Assembly: GCA_002099365.1 (NCBI GenBank)
Contig: MSED01000012.1
Location: forward strand, 186,001-250,000
Length of the DNA stretch: 64,000 bases
Direction of reading: 5' to 3'
DNA from: Phialophora verrucosa
Taxonomy: Eukaryota; Ascomycota; Eurotiomycetes; Chaetothyriales; Herpotrichiellaceae
Made by a program: the position numbers and the translations under genes. Positions within the stretch are counted from its first letter, which is position 1; every line of letters starts with the position of its first letter. Below the pieces are notes generated by a model, which saw nothing but the letters and a program-made list of their open reading frames with translations, was not told the DNA's origin and made no database searches. This document shows positions 23,450 to 34,334 of this stretch, piece by piece.

Positions 23450-25006
23450 CGTGTTGATGTAGAGGATCCACCTCCAAGGGAGTCGGTGGGGGCGACATCC
23501 GCCCGCGAGAGGCTGGAGGTTCCAGAACATTTCCCCTCGGTGCAGAAGTCCGTCTGGGTGTCCAGCATACAGTAAGATGGACGTGGGAACCGAAAATGAA
23601 GATTCTACATAAGCATGATGCATGCATTTTCCGCCCCCAGCTAACGGTTTCTTTCGGGGGGCCACGCAGATGTACATGGCATAATAGTAGGTGATTAGGT
23701 ACTCAACACAGTAACTAGCAATTACTCAGAGTGAGACAAACTCCGGTGACTTCATCGCGCTGGTGCCACCGTCGCGGATTTCTAACTGCATGTTACATGT
23801 TCTATATCTTATCGGCAGATCTATATGCACCTGCATCCACATCTAGAGGAGTTAGCTCCAGTGGCTACTGTAGCTCCTGAGCCGTGGTGTTCTATTTCCG
23901 CCGGGCAGTGGGCATTTGGACGGTAATGTACTGTCCTATGTACATACATACGCCAGTCCGGTGGTTCTGGCGGCTCCGGCGCGTGGTTTCGAACGGCTGT
24001 TGTGTTTTCTAGAAGCCGCGCGGGGTGTGGTGTGCATGGCATGCAGGTCGCATTCTGTCCCGTCGATGCCCTCCCACGGACACTGTCAAGCTTGAGCAGC
24101 ATAGGTCGGTTCTCGGCTCGTCAGGGACGGGTTCAGCACCTGGAAGCCCCCGCGCGATGCTCTTCAGGAAGCATCCACTGAGTACGCACAGGGGCGACTT
24201 GACGACCGGTGACCGGCGGTAGGGCTACACGATTCATACTGCGATACGACACTCCGTCTTCCGGACTGGATCTTTGCAACTATGACTGTGACTCTGAGGG
24301 CCTTGGCTGAGCTGCATTAGCAGGCGTTTGTGGTGGAGCCTGCCGGTACGGACTACTCGTACAGACTTAACAGATCAGAGTCGTTGCTAGTTGCTTACCA
24401 TAAACACAGTCCTCCATATCCTAATACTTACTTGTCCTTCGAACCGCCTAACGACGAGTGCCCGGGTAGCCCGTAACGAGAAGACCAGCAATGATAATTA
24501 AAGTCTCGCCATGGACTTCACGCCAAGCACGAGGCATTCCAAATATGCAGGATGTCACCGTGGTAAACTTACGGTTAGACCGCCAACGGCTTCTGGCCCT
24601 GCATGAAAAGCTAACATGCGACGTTGCGGCACGATATAAAGCTATTCCACATGCAGAATTGCATACCGACGTCGTGATTCGTGCTCGTGACGGCCAAGAC
24701 CTGGGCAGAAGCTGTCTCAGCGGCAGACCCTAGCACGCATGTGGCTTGCAGGGGACCTTCGATCAACATTCCGCGGAGGGGAGTGTACAACAGTTTTCCG
24801 ACAACCAGGACTTCGCAAGAGCCAGGCACACGGGTGTGTGTTATGTAAAACGGCAATCAGCCACGCCTCGAGACCCGTGTTCATGTTCTCGATCTCGAAG
24901 CATTCTCCGGATCTTCAAAACGTCTGGTCCAACCCCCGGCGATCGGTCGTCAACTTTTGCTCGGGACAACAGGATTACCACCGGCTCCTTTGCCACACGA
25001 GTCAGA

Positions 25007-25870
25007 ATGAATGTCGATGATACCCGGGATGGATCGCTCTTCGAGACGTCGGGCATGTATTTCGAGGAGATGGCAGATTTCAACGACTTCCACGTAAGTC
25101 GGCGTGGAGCAATTGTGATGGCATGGCCCAGTGCTGACAGTCGGCAATTTGCTAGCTCTTGGAAGGTTTCCAGCACGATGGTATGCCCGCTTCGTACTCT
25201 CATGCTATGAGCTTGGGCGGGAGTGTCTCGGCGGACGGATCGATATTTGACGATGTCGTGATATCGCCGACCGACCAACCCGTGACATCGACATCGACGG
25301 ATTCAGACCGGTCGCCCAAATCAAATACCAAGATGGTACGTCCGGCTCTCTCTTTTTCCCTGAACGCCTCTGTACTGGATCTTCCTAACTCGGGCCTCGA
25401 AGCAGCGACGGCGGGCACAGAACCGCGCCTCTCAACGGGCGTTCCGCGAGCGTAAAGAACGACACGTCCGGAACCTAAAGGCAACTCTGGAGGTCATTGG
25501 CGCCAAACATCGCAAGCTGCTGGAGTCTTATTCTCAACAGTCCGAAGCGGTGGTGAAGCTGAAGGGCCGAATCGCTGAGCTGAACGCGCAAATAGCTGCA
25601 TTTTCCACCCAATCCGACGGAGACCTGGACAACAACAGCAACCTCTACCTTCAACACCAAAGGGGCTGCAGCAGCCAGGCAGAGTTCGACCAATTTGACG
25701 CGTTTTCGTTCTCCTTGAAGCCATCCAGCCATGCAAATGCCATGTTATGGGGGAGTCAGGGTCAGATTCTGAATACGAATAATGATCCTGAAACCGCCGT
25801 CGTCAACATGTTCCAGTTGCCGGCGTACGAGAATCTCCCGGGGTTTGAAGATTTGCTGAATTCTCCTTGA
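25007..25870 (+). CDS. Yap/AP-1-type bZIP transcription factor (bZIP 1)
   Basis: Three exons, 25007..25093, 25156..25335 and 25406..25870, give 243 residues. Introns of 62 and 70 bases have GTAAGT/GCTAG and GTACGT/AAGCAG ends, with a CTAAC branch site in the second. All junctions are phase 0. The basic region begins exactly at the third exon (RRRAQNRASQRAFRERKERH), with the Yap-like Asn, Gln, Phe and Arg contact positions. A leucine-zipper-like coiled coil follows (LKATLEVIGAKHRKLLESY). The N-terminal part is acidic and Ser/Thr-rich, which suits an activation domain. The C-terminus is acidic/aromatic (LPAYENLPGFEDLLNSP). The Cys-rich redox domains of true Yap1 are absent, so an oxidative-stress role cannot be assumed. 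The start was chosen as the first ATG in frame with the exon. Confidence 0.88.
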
Positions 25871-27034
25871 GCCGAAGTGTGATCTCGAGATTTCGTGTTG
25901 AGTTCCAGTACTCTTATGATTGACGAATTTGGCTGCAAGTCCAGCACGTGTATTATAAGATGAGAGGAGTTAGATGGCAATCTGCTAGCATCTTGCGGTT
26001 TGCGCGAAAGTTGAGAGCCAAGAGGAACACAACGACCCAGGCCCGTGTGGGAAGAGGGATACTTCGACCTTTAGGTATGAGAAAAGGGATACTCGATCTT
26101 TATAGCCCAAACGAACCAACTGTTCAGTCTATTAACTGCGTAATAAAACCACCCACGTCGAGCTCTTCCGTTGACCCTTGCTGAGAGGGAGGCAGGCATC
26201 TCATCCTGGAGTGTGTTTGCATTGTCCTTGAGAGCCGAGCCAACTTCGAGGATGTACTGTGTTCCTTCGACAAGCATGCATAGCTCGTAGAGGACCTGAA
26301 AATCGTGGCTCGGATCCGCTTGAAAGCATGTTTTGGCTTTCTAGAAAACATACCTCACCTCATATGCAAGATCTTGAACATCCCGATCTTTGGCGGCAGA
26401 TCCCCAGGATATAAGCACATAAGTACATGAAGGGACAGGTGACTAAGCTAGTAGCCCTTCACGCCCCCTTGCACCATGCCTATTTGACGATCGGATGTGG
26501 TCGAACCTCGTTTCTTCCCCCCATGCTCAGGCCCTAGGCTGTGTGTGTGTTTCCTCTTGAGGAAGAAGTGAGTGTGTGAGTGCGCCAGCGGCGAGCGTCG
26601 GCGAGCGCAGGGGGGAAAAGCTCGAGCATTAGCCCGCAAGGGCAGTTGGTCCCATTCTCGGCGGGACTAGGGAGGCTTGGTGTTCGTATAAGGCGTAGAA
26701 ATGAGATGCCACCAAGTCTCGCAGAGGTTCCCAGTTGGCTGGGGTGGCTGGCCCTGGAGGTCATGCTCTTGCTCATACCCATGGTGATGCCTGGGGGACG
26801 GTCGTACATCGACGCTCCCACAGATGCCATTGCTCCGAAGACATTCGTCGTTTTAGGCAATTGCTGAAGGAAGGCGATCGGCCAGCCAGCCAGCGTCTCG
26901 CTTGCATATCCGACTCTCCGTCTTCATCCTTCCGGCAATCCTTCACCAGCGTACAGTCCTACACATTATCGCCTAGCCTGGCATGCTGGATCGCAGCTGA
27001 GGAAGAGGAGTCGCCTCCGCAGCTCCTCCAGATC
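25871..27034. other. Intergenic
   Basis: About 1.2 kb between two rightward genes. An in-frame extension upstream of 27035 has no conserved character and probably belongs to the 5' leader. I see no other gene. Confidence 0.45.
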
Positions 27035-28759
27035 ATGTCCTCTGACCTGGTCTTCCAGGGTGACTTCTCCTTCGTCAACGTCGATGCCAGCGGTCTGAGT
27101 ACGCTGCCCCACCGCCAGCAGGTGACGCGTCATGTCCATGGCTACCGCCGCTGGAAGAAAGGACAGGAGGCTCGCCGACTACGTGAATCCTCCAAGTTTC
27201 ATGACGCTGCAGACCGGAATTCAGGTTCCTCTCGGCCGCCAGCGTTCCGGCCTGCGTCTGTCTTCGACGGGGCTAAACGCACGACGCCTCGACCAACCGC
27301 CGTCGCCGCCGCTGCTCCCGCTGCTGCCGGCCTGTCAAACACAATTCGAACCCTTCCGCCGCTCATCGACGTCGTCCTCCTGAACGGCAATTCAGACCCT
27401 TTCGCCGCGCTCCCCGTGCACCTGACGGCCACGGTCCATTCTCTGCTGGTATTCCAAAGAGACTGCGTGATCCCGTCCATCAGAGAGCTCGAGCTGCGCA
27501 TGACGCCGAAAGAGAACGCTGCTGCCAGAGACGCCGGCTTCACCACCACGTGGGTCAACGAGAGCAAGGCCTATCTGTACGACAGTATCGCGATACATAG
27601 CTACCTGGCACGCATCGCCGCCAACCGATACATGTTCACGTTGCAACCAGAGTTCCTCCATGCCGCACACGAGTTCCGCCGCCAGGCGGTCGCCTCACTC
27701 AGACAATACATGACCTCGTCTCAGATCGACGTCGTCCGCCTGTACCGCGCCCTGTTGATCCTCCTTTGGCCTGACAGCGCCCTAGGCGATCGGCTCGCCT
27801 TCCAGCACCATGTGGCCGTGTTAAAGGATATTTTCCAATCTCACCGTGAAGTCCTCTCTGCAGGTTCGTCCTTCAACATCCATTATTTTAGCAGCGTGGT
27901 ATACTTTGAAGTCCAGCATGCTGTCATGGCACTGTCGAGCACGTCGCTGGACCTGAGTCACAACCAGTGGGTTGAACAGCAGTTCTTGCCGCTCTGGAAG
28001 CAGGTCTCGCCCAGAGTTCCGTTCTCAAGGCCCGACGCAGACCGACATCTCGATCCTTGGCTCCTGGGGGGAATTCGCCTCCTCTACCTCGACGCACAAG
28101 AGATCCTGGACCTTATAATGCTGATGCGCATGCATGGCTCCCTGAATACCTCCTTGACGTGGTTCTACGCCATCTCAAAAACAATACTTACCGTTGGAAG
28201 ACTTATTAATCTTTACGCGCAGCTCGACGTCGAGGACCTTCTCCACCGTCCCCATGGCTTGGACACGACAGGATCGGCAATGCAGAGACTCGAGACAGCG
28301 GCTGCGAGCCTGTGCGCCGTCTACTGGCTTCGGGAGCTCGCTGGGATCGAACACGTTGCCGTGACTGAGAACATGAGGCTATTCACGTGGGATCCGATCA
28401 TGCTTGAGAAGCTCAGGCAATTGGTCATGGTGTACACCACCAGCGTACAGATAAATGCAGTGGCGCAACACCTAGATAGTGATGGTCCTTCACGGCTTCT
28501 GTTATGGTTGGTCTGGACCGGCGCAATGGCCGAGCATTCATCACCCCCTTGTACTGCAAGAGCGGAAGATGATCAAAACTGGTTCATGGGGCGCTTCTGC
28601 GATCTCTCCAGAAGAGCGAACGTGGAGTCGGTGTCGCAGTGTCAAGGAATCCTGGATCGCTTTCTCCAGCTTCATGGTATGAGACCAGGCAATGGTGACG
28701 CGTGGTACGCAAGTTGTTTCCCGCCGAGGGAAGAGGGTGTTACCTCAAACAGTGCTTGA
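27035..28759 (+). CDS. Fungal_trans_2-like protein without a zinc cluster
   Basis: Single exon, 574 residues from the ATG at 27035. The N-terminus MSSDLVFQGDFSFVNVDASG, followed by a basic helix (RQQVTRHVHGYRRWKKGQEA), matches the pattern of a large fungal group that starts with an F.FVN motif and an Arg-rich segment. The rest is a helical region of the Fungal_trans_2/DUF3468 kind (VVRLYRALLILLWPDS, FSSVVYFEVQHAVMAL). No Cys6 cluster or other DNA-binding domain is present. Members are usually annotated as transcription-factor-like but are poorly studied. An earlier in-frame start is possible but lies in sequence of leader character. The middle has an Ala/Pro-rich linker (about residues 85-105). 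Confidence 0.75.
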   Translation: MSSDLVFQGDFSFVNVDASGLSTLPHRQQVTRHVHGYRRWKKGQEARRLRESSKFHDAADRNSGSSRPPAFRPASVFDGAKRTTPRPTAVAAAAPAAAGLSNTIRTLPPLIDVVLLNGNSDPFAALPVHLTATVHSLLVFQRDCVIPSIRELELRMTPKENAAARDAGFTTTWVNESKAYLYDSIAIHSYLARIAANRYMFTLQPEFLHAAHEFRRQAVASLRQYMTSSQIDVVRLYRALLILLWPDSALGDRLAFQHHVAVLKDIFQSHREVLSAGSSFNIHYFSSVVYFEVQHAVMALSSTSLDLSHNQWVEQQFLPLWKQVSPRVPFSRPDADRHLDPWLLGGIRLLYLDAQEILDLIMLMRMHGSLNTSLTWFYAISKTILTVGRLINLYAQLDVEDLLHRPHGLDTTGSAMQRLETAAASLCAVYWLRELAGIEHVAVTENMRLFTWDPIMLEKLRQLVMVYTTSVQINAVAQHLDSDGPSRLLLWLVWTGAMAEHSSPPCTARAEDDQNWFMGRFCDLSRRANVESVSQCQGILDRFLQLHGMRPGNGDAWYASCFPPREEGVTSNSA

Positions 28760-29212
28760 CACCATGACGACTTGAGACTGATTAAGAGGTAGGCAAAACT
28801 GGACGAGATGATCCTTTTTCGACTTTGCCGGTAAACAGTCTTGCAGTTCTAATCGCCTGACCTGACCCAATCCAACTTTATCCGGCGCTCTAATTGGCGC
28901 ACATCACTCTTGCTGGTGTGAGATTAGCCGGTCTTCAACGGCCAGATACGGCGGGAGCGTTCACTGCCATATCGCATCGTAGTTGGCCTCAAGTAACTTT
29001 CTGAGATGACCAGTCGGCCCCAAGTACCCTGGCACGGCTGATGATGGTCGCCGTGGATGAAACTGAGCGCCGTGGTTCGGGAAGGGTCAATATCATTCGC
29101 TTGTGTAAGATCGTAACAATCAGAGATTCCGTGAATGCTCGACAAACGACTCTCAGAGCTCGGTCATGCACAACGGCGTCTGCGAGGGTCATTGGGTTGT
29201 CAGCGCCGGACG
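28760..29212. other. Intergenic, convergent 3' region
   Basis: Nothing recognised between the two converging 3' ends. Confidence 0.45.
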
Positions 29213-30510
29213 TCACGAAGCCGCCCCATTCATCGTTGCCGTGGGCGGATCCGTCCTCGCATGCGCCAGCTCCAGTTGCGTTTGTGTCTTCGCGTTCGGT
29301 AGGAGGGAAGATTCTCCGTCGGACCGCTGCGTGAGTTCATTCTGCAGTTGTGCCTGCCGATTTTGTACGATGCGGAGCAAATTGCGCAGCAGGACGACGA
29401 TGGTGACTTTGCCAATGGCCGGAACGTAGATGGATGCTTTTTCCTTGACTTCGGGGGGAAAGTTCTAGCCCGAAAAGTCAGCCCAGAAGGGGGAGAGGAA
29501 GCAAAAGCCATCGAGGAGCGAAGTAACGCGAAGCAGACGGGATAGCACAGCACAGGATAGGACCCGACACGAGGTGGATGAGATAAGCATACCTTCTCAC
29601 TCGAAAAGTTGATACACACGGCCCCCTCTTTCAACAGGTGACAAGGGAACTTATACGCCTCGCCCGGGACGCCCGTGATCACGACGTCGCAGAGGGGGGC
29701 GCAATTGTCGATGGTCCACCCTTCCTTGTCGACGACCTCGTGCTTGCGTTTCCGGATCCCCTCGCCGCGCGTGAACTGCTGTACGCCCGACACGTCGACG
29801 CTGTAGACGCACGCGCCGTCGTTGGCGAGCAAGGCAGCGAGAGGCCTCCCGACGACCTCGGACCGGTTGACCACGCAGATGGTGCGTCCGAACAGGCGGT
29901 TCCCATACGGCAGGATCGGGTTGTAGATGTGCAGGTACTCGAGGATCTTGATCACCGCGAGGGGCGTGCACGGGAGGATACTCTTTCTGGCGGGGCCTAG
30001 ACCGTCGGGCTGGGGGGCGTCGAGAAACCGCACGTTCTGATACATATTGAAGATGTACAGGTGCGACAGGCCCTCGACGTCCTTGTCCACCGAGACCACG
30101 TTCTGGAGGTACTGGTCCTGCCTGCCGCCGTAGATTGGGTAGTACACTATGAGGCCGTCGTAGCGCGGGTCGGCGTTTGCGGCCAGGATGGTTTCCTCGA
30201 CCGAATCTTTTTCCACGTGGAGCAGCGTGTACGCGAAGCCGAGGTCGTGGCACGTTTTCTCCGTCCAGCGAGCGTAGGTCTCAGCGGCCGGGTCGGCGTT
30301 TGCCAGAATTCCTAGTAGATGAGGCGGTTGTGGTTGTGGTTGAAGTACATCTTGTTGTTGCTGTTGGTGCTGGCGTTGGTCGTTCAGCACCGCTAATCCG
30401 GCTCGGATCTCGGACACCAGGACTTTGGCGATGGTGTTGGCGAGGATGACTTTGCAGCTGTGTGACGCCGCCGTCGCCGTCGCCGCCGCCGGGGTTGGGA
30501 CGTTTGACAT
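29213..30510 (-). CDS. MTD1: Methylenetetrahydrofolate dehydrogenase (NAD+), cytosolic Mtd1 type
   Basis: Two exons, 30510..29593 and 29464..29213, give 389 residues. The 128-base intron has a GTATGC donor, a GCTGAC branch and a GGCTAG acceptor, and is phase 0. The enzyme oxidises 5,10-methylene-THF to methenyl-THF with NAD+ in the cytosol and feeds one-carbon units to purine synthesis. The catalytic-domain stretch GLIVYYPIYGGRQDQYLQN, CTPLAVIKILEYL and the Rossmann region (FGRTICVVNRSEVVGRPLA) are intact. The second exon carries the expected ASIYVPAIGKVTIVVLLRN. An extra Gln/Pro-rich insert (residues about 46-62) sits near the N-terminus, and the C-terminal tail is extended. Unlike FolD/ADE3 enzymes, the Mtd1 group is monofunctional and NAD-specific. 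Confidence 0.94.
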
Positions 30511-31088
30511 TTTGTTGTGGTCGTTGTTTTTTATAGACGCTTACCGAGTATAGACCGTTGATCTGTCAGCTGTGGCCTGAGACAGGACTACATAGGAACG
30601 TAGAGTAGCCGACTGTACGAATCCATCTGGGGGGGCGATGGAAAGAAAATAAATCGTGGGATCACAAGGGAAAAACTCTGAGGAACCGACGCGATTGAGG
30701 CTTGGCGCGATGAGCGGGACGCTCTGGTTGTCGCACGCAATGCAATAGACTGACTGGCTGCGACTCTACTCGATTGCATCGTCAGGGTGTGTCTATAGGA
30801 GGTGTATGTGTATGTATGTACTGTCGTGCTTCAACACATCCTCAGCGAGGCGGCCGCAAGACGTCGATCTTCTATCAACCATCCACGGACCATCGCCCGC
30901 CTTTGCTCTTCGCGGTGAACTCTGCAGAGGTTCGGTCACCACCGGTCTCCGGTGCTCAACTTTCTCGACACCTGGACGCGCCTGTCCTAGAATGGCCTCC
31001 CTTCTTCTGTCTTCTAGTGTGGGTTTTCGTTTATCCCATTCTTTACTTCTTGGCGCAAAACAACTTCCCCCCAAAATCGAGGGCAGTC
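30511..31088. other. Intergenic
   Basis: About 580 bases between two leftward genes, holding the MTD1 promoter and the cytochrome b5 3' end. I see nothing else. Confidence 0.45.
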
Positions 31089-31416
31089 CTACAACTTTGC
31101 TTTCTCGCCGACCGTGCCAATCTTCAGCTTGGGCGCATACTTTTTGAGGACGGACTCGTTGTGGTACTGTATGTGGCCGGGTCAGCTCAGCCCGTGCAAT
31201 GACATACCGGCGAGCGCTCGCTCCCTGATCCCTTACCTTCCAGAATTGTTTGCTCGCATCCTTGCCGCAGACTCTTTTCAAGATCTTTGCCCCGCCAGGG
31301 TGCTCGTCGATGAAGTTCGTCACGTCGTACACCGTGCTGTCGATGATGATGTACTGGCCGTCGCTGGCCGTGGCGGTGTGCTTCGCCACATCGGCGGGGC
31401 TGAACGTCTTGGACAT
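31089..31416 (-). CDS. Mini cytochrome b5 (heme-binding domain only) ending in AKL
   Basis: Two exons, 31416..31237 and 31166..31089, give only 85 residues. The 70-base intron has GTAAGG and ATACAG ends and is phase 0. The cytochrome b5 core is clear: YIIIDSTVYDVTNFIDEHPG with the HPGG heme-ligand motif, then ASKQFWKYHNES, where the second axial His is expected (YHNE). No membrane anchor follows, so it is a soluble electron carrier, unlike the tail-anchored ER cytochrome b5. The protein ends EKAKL, and AKL fits the peroxisomal PTS1 consensus. A peroxisomal location is an inference. Reading through the intron would destroy the domain, so the spliced model is preferred. Confidence 0.9.
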
Positions 31417-33685
31417 GGTGCCTTGGGGGAGTGAGGTAGAAGCTATGGGAATGGCGCCCGGAACGATGGTCGTGTGCCGTTGACGTCTATCGCCGAAGCG
31501 GAGGGAGAGCTGGGTCGAGGTGATGGGTCGCAGAAGATCCTAAGGTAATGTTTGTATATGTATATCCAGTCCTGCGCGCAGCTGAGACCGAGCAGTCAAT
31601 CACGCTACACAGAATACACAAAGGAATGAGGAACAAACGGGACCACGGTCGAAACGGATTACGGTCAAGATCAAATAATTGATTAGAGGAACGACGAGCC
31701 GTCGCTGTTGCTGCTCGAACCGACGGCGAAGATGCCGAGGTTCGGAGCAGCAGCAGCAGCCGGGCCGGTCAGCCAAGATCTGGATGGTGTGATTGGACAG
31801 CCACAAGAGCCTCACTTGGGCACTGTAAGTCGTAGGGTGCAATGACTACTATGGCTGTTGTGGTAGTATTATAGTGATAAAGGCTATGGGACAATTGTGC
31901 GCAGCGAGCAGGTATGTATGGATGTCTTGGCGCTCATGCCACGTCCCCCTTCCGTGACACGCCCTGTGAAGTTATGAAGGCCCTGCTGGCTTCAGATCTC
32001 ACAGGCGATCCTAGAGCTCCGGCGTGGAAGAGTATCAGCAATCATCGGAATCCAGAGGAAGAGGCTCAACTTACAAATTGCGCCACTAGGACATAGCAGC
32101 CGACGGAAAGCCCTCTTCCTTCCAGCCAAAGACGGCACTGGCCGCATGGGTATCAGAAGTGACTAGCTTGGTAAATGTAGCAATGAAGCCAGGGGAGACT
32201 GCTGAGGTCACCGAGGTCTTTCTCGACAGGCGCGGATCCCGAAACTCGCAATCGAAAGAGAAGAACAAACCGAAGTCTGTGAATCCAATCAGCTAGGCCA
32301 CTCGGTCCTGATCGAGATTGTTCGAGGGGAATTGCAAGTAAAGATCAAATGCCGGTCGCCCTCGCCCTCGCCCTCGCCCTCCCAGCCCGGTCCAGATCTT
32401 GACTTGTGAGTGCGATCCACGTGAAGAACTCAATGCCGGGAACTTCTGGGTCTGATATCGCTTTGGGGGCGACTGGGTGCATGGTCCTACCGTGTGCCCA
32501 CGAGGTTCTTTGGGTCGCGAGTTGTAGCGTCTGGAGAGGAATCTGTTGGTGGCCCCAGTACATAGTCCACATCGTAAGACAACATACAGTAATAGTAGGC
32601 ATAAACACAAGCCGCAGCCCCTCCGCGTGGGCAACCGACACGATACTGCAGTTTGCCATGCCCTCCACGTATCGAGATGTGCGGTGAGATTCCGGGCGCC
32701 TATGTGTCTTGTTCTTATTATGCGTCGGGACTTTGTCTTGGCCCGTGAGTCTTGGTGTCGTGCTCTCGAAGGAGAACCTGGGACCACCGGTTGGGTCGGA
32801 TGACGGACGGCAAGGAGAGCCCTTTCGGCATCATCGCGCGAGCGGAGACGGTATATGTTCAGGTTGAACAGATTAATCCTAGAGTATTCAGACCGTGATC
32901 ACTTCTAATCGAGAAACGGGAAGACTGTCCATTGCATCCGGGGGCGCCTGGACTGGCTCCTTCTCGCCCCCATGGATGTATAATTCCTCAGTGTTGCCGG
33001 CAAGTCCCGCGATCCGTGGGGCTGCTGATACGAGTACATGATGTTCGCTGTTTCTGAATGGGTCCATGGGTCGGGGACTGTAGACAACAGGGCCAGCTGG
33101 AACCGCGCAGCGAGGGGGCCGTCTTCAACGATTTAAGGGTCTATCGGATCATGGGAGGGCGCCACAGAACGTGTGCGATTACAGCGTGCATACAACCCCC
33201 TGCGCGGGCCTGCCAATAAACTTCCACGCCGTTAGCCGCTGAGGGACAGCCGCAAATGCCTTGCAGCCCCCGTGGATCGGTGGCTTGGAGCCATCCTCAC
33301 TTGGGAACCTGCACCATCTCAAAGAGGAGTGCTAAGCGAGAATGCATGAATGCTTCTATCGAGTCGGCGTGGATGCCATTCGCCGCGGGACGGTATGAGA
33401 GTCGACTTGCCCTTGTGCCGACCTTGAGATGGAGTGAGAGCTATAGTGATTTGAGGGCTAGGGGCAGATATGGGCGCCACTTTGAAGCCAGAAAGTCCTT
33501 CCCTGACACTGTAGTCTCTCTTGTCAAAGTCGACCGCCACGGATAAAGCCATGACCTCCCAGCATGAACGATTACAAACAAGCAACACCAGCTTGGCGAC
33601 GGCATGGTCAAAATCTGTAAGATCGTGAACATCCTCCCTTCGTTCTGTGGCCACCTTCACGGGCTGACCATGCACCAAGCAACAG
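31417..33685. other. 2.3-kb intergenic region without a supportable gene
   Basis: Several open frames of about 60-165 codons on the minus strand (around 32.1-32.8 kb) show no domain and no consistent splice chain. A GCCCTC hexamer repeat lies at 32358-32381. I support no gene here, although a short unknown one cannot be excluded. Confidence 0.4.
32358..32381. repeat. Tandem hexamer (GCCCTC), four units
   Basis: Four perfect head-to-tail copies. Read on the minus strand they would encode alternating Gly-Arg or Ala-Arg dipeptides in spurious frames. Confidence 0.9.
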
Positions 33686-34334
33686 ATGGATTGGACTACC
33701 TTTGACGCCCTTTTGTCTCAGGACATCCTCCAGTATGCAAAGCCAGCATCAGCATCGGGACAATCAGAGTCAGAAACGGCGACGATCGGTGGAGTCGAGG
33801 ATGGCGTACTCTGGGGTGCCGAGGACGATTCCCTGTCGTCGCAGCGAAGACGCAAGGCTCGCATGAGTGAGGTCGACGAAGCCACCCAATTGGTGAGTAA
33901 CCCGGTCAGATCCCATGTAGGCCGAGTAGTCATCTTACCACATCCAGCGGCGACGAGCACAAAACCGCGAATCCCAGCAGGCATACCGGCAGCGTAAGGA
34001 GGAATACATCCAAGGTCTCCAAAACGAGATTGTGGCGCTCCACCTCCGACATCGAGACCTGTGGCAGTCGTATCTATCTCAGGGCAGACGGGTGGGCTTG
34101 CTCAAGGAAGTGGTTGCGGACCTCGCCTCCGAAATCGCCGTCTTAAAGGAACGACAGAGACGCGGAGTACCACTCGCACCGAATAATGAGGAGGTCCTTC
34201 TGCAGGGTGGCCAAGAATGTACGCTGGCTGTGAGCGACTTGAACCTTGCACAGCAAACGAACTCATGCGCCAACATCATGGCAGGGACCATGTTCACCAG
34301 CAGTGGCCTGCAGGCACCTAGCACGCTGCCTTGA
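33686..34334 (+). CDS. Yap-type bZIP transcription factor (bZIP 2)
   Basis: Two exons, 33686..33892 and 33948..34334, give 197 residues. The 55-base intron has GTGAGT and ATCCAG ends and is phase 0. As in bZIP 1 at 25 kb, the basic region begins exactly at the exon boundary (RRRAQNRESQQAYRQRKEEY). A leucine-zipper-like heptad region follows (LQNEIVALHLRHRDLWQSYL, then LLKEVVADLASEIAVLKE). The N-terminal 69 residues are acidic and Ser/Gly-rich. The usual Yap contact Phe is Tyr here, and Arg after Gln is replaced by Gln, so site preference may differ. The shared intron position argues for paralogy with bZIP 1. No Cys-rich redox domain is present. The start is the first ATG that opens the exon. 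Confidence 0.85.

Larger units (their letters stand above)
20607..25006. other. 4.4-kb stretch without a supportable gene
   Basis: This is the longest gene-poor interval in the window. Open frames are short, change frame often and show no domain or splice-linked continuation. It holds several short tandem repeats (listed separately). I found no transposase, long terminal repeat or tRNA. It could hold a long non-coding RNA, the extended promoter of the following bZIP gene, or a decayed element, but nothing in the sequence decides this. Confidence 0.5.

Noticed and set aside
32293..32787. Minus-strand open frames near 32.3-32.8 kb
   Set aside because: Two overlapping frames compete, one runs through a GCCCTC repeat, and neither shows a family or consistent exons.
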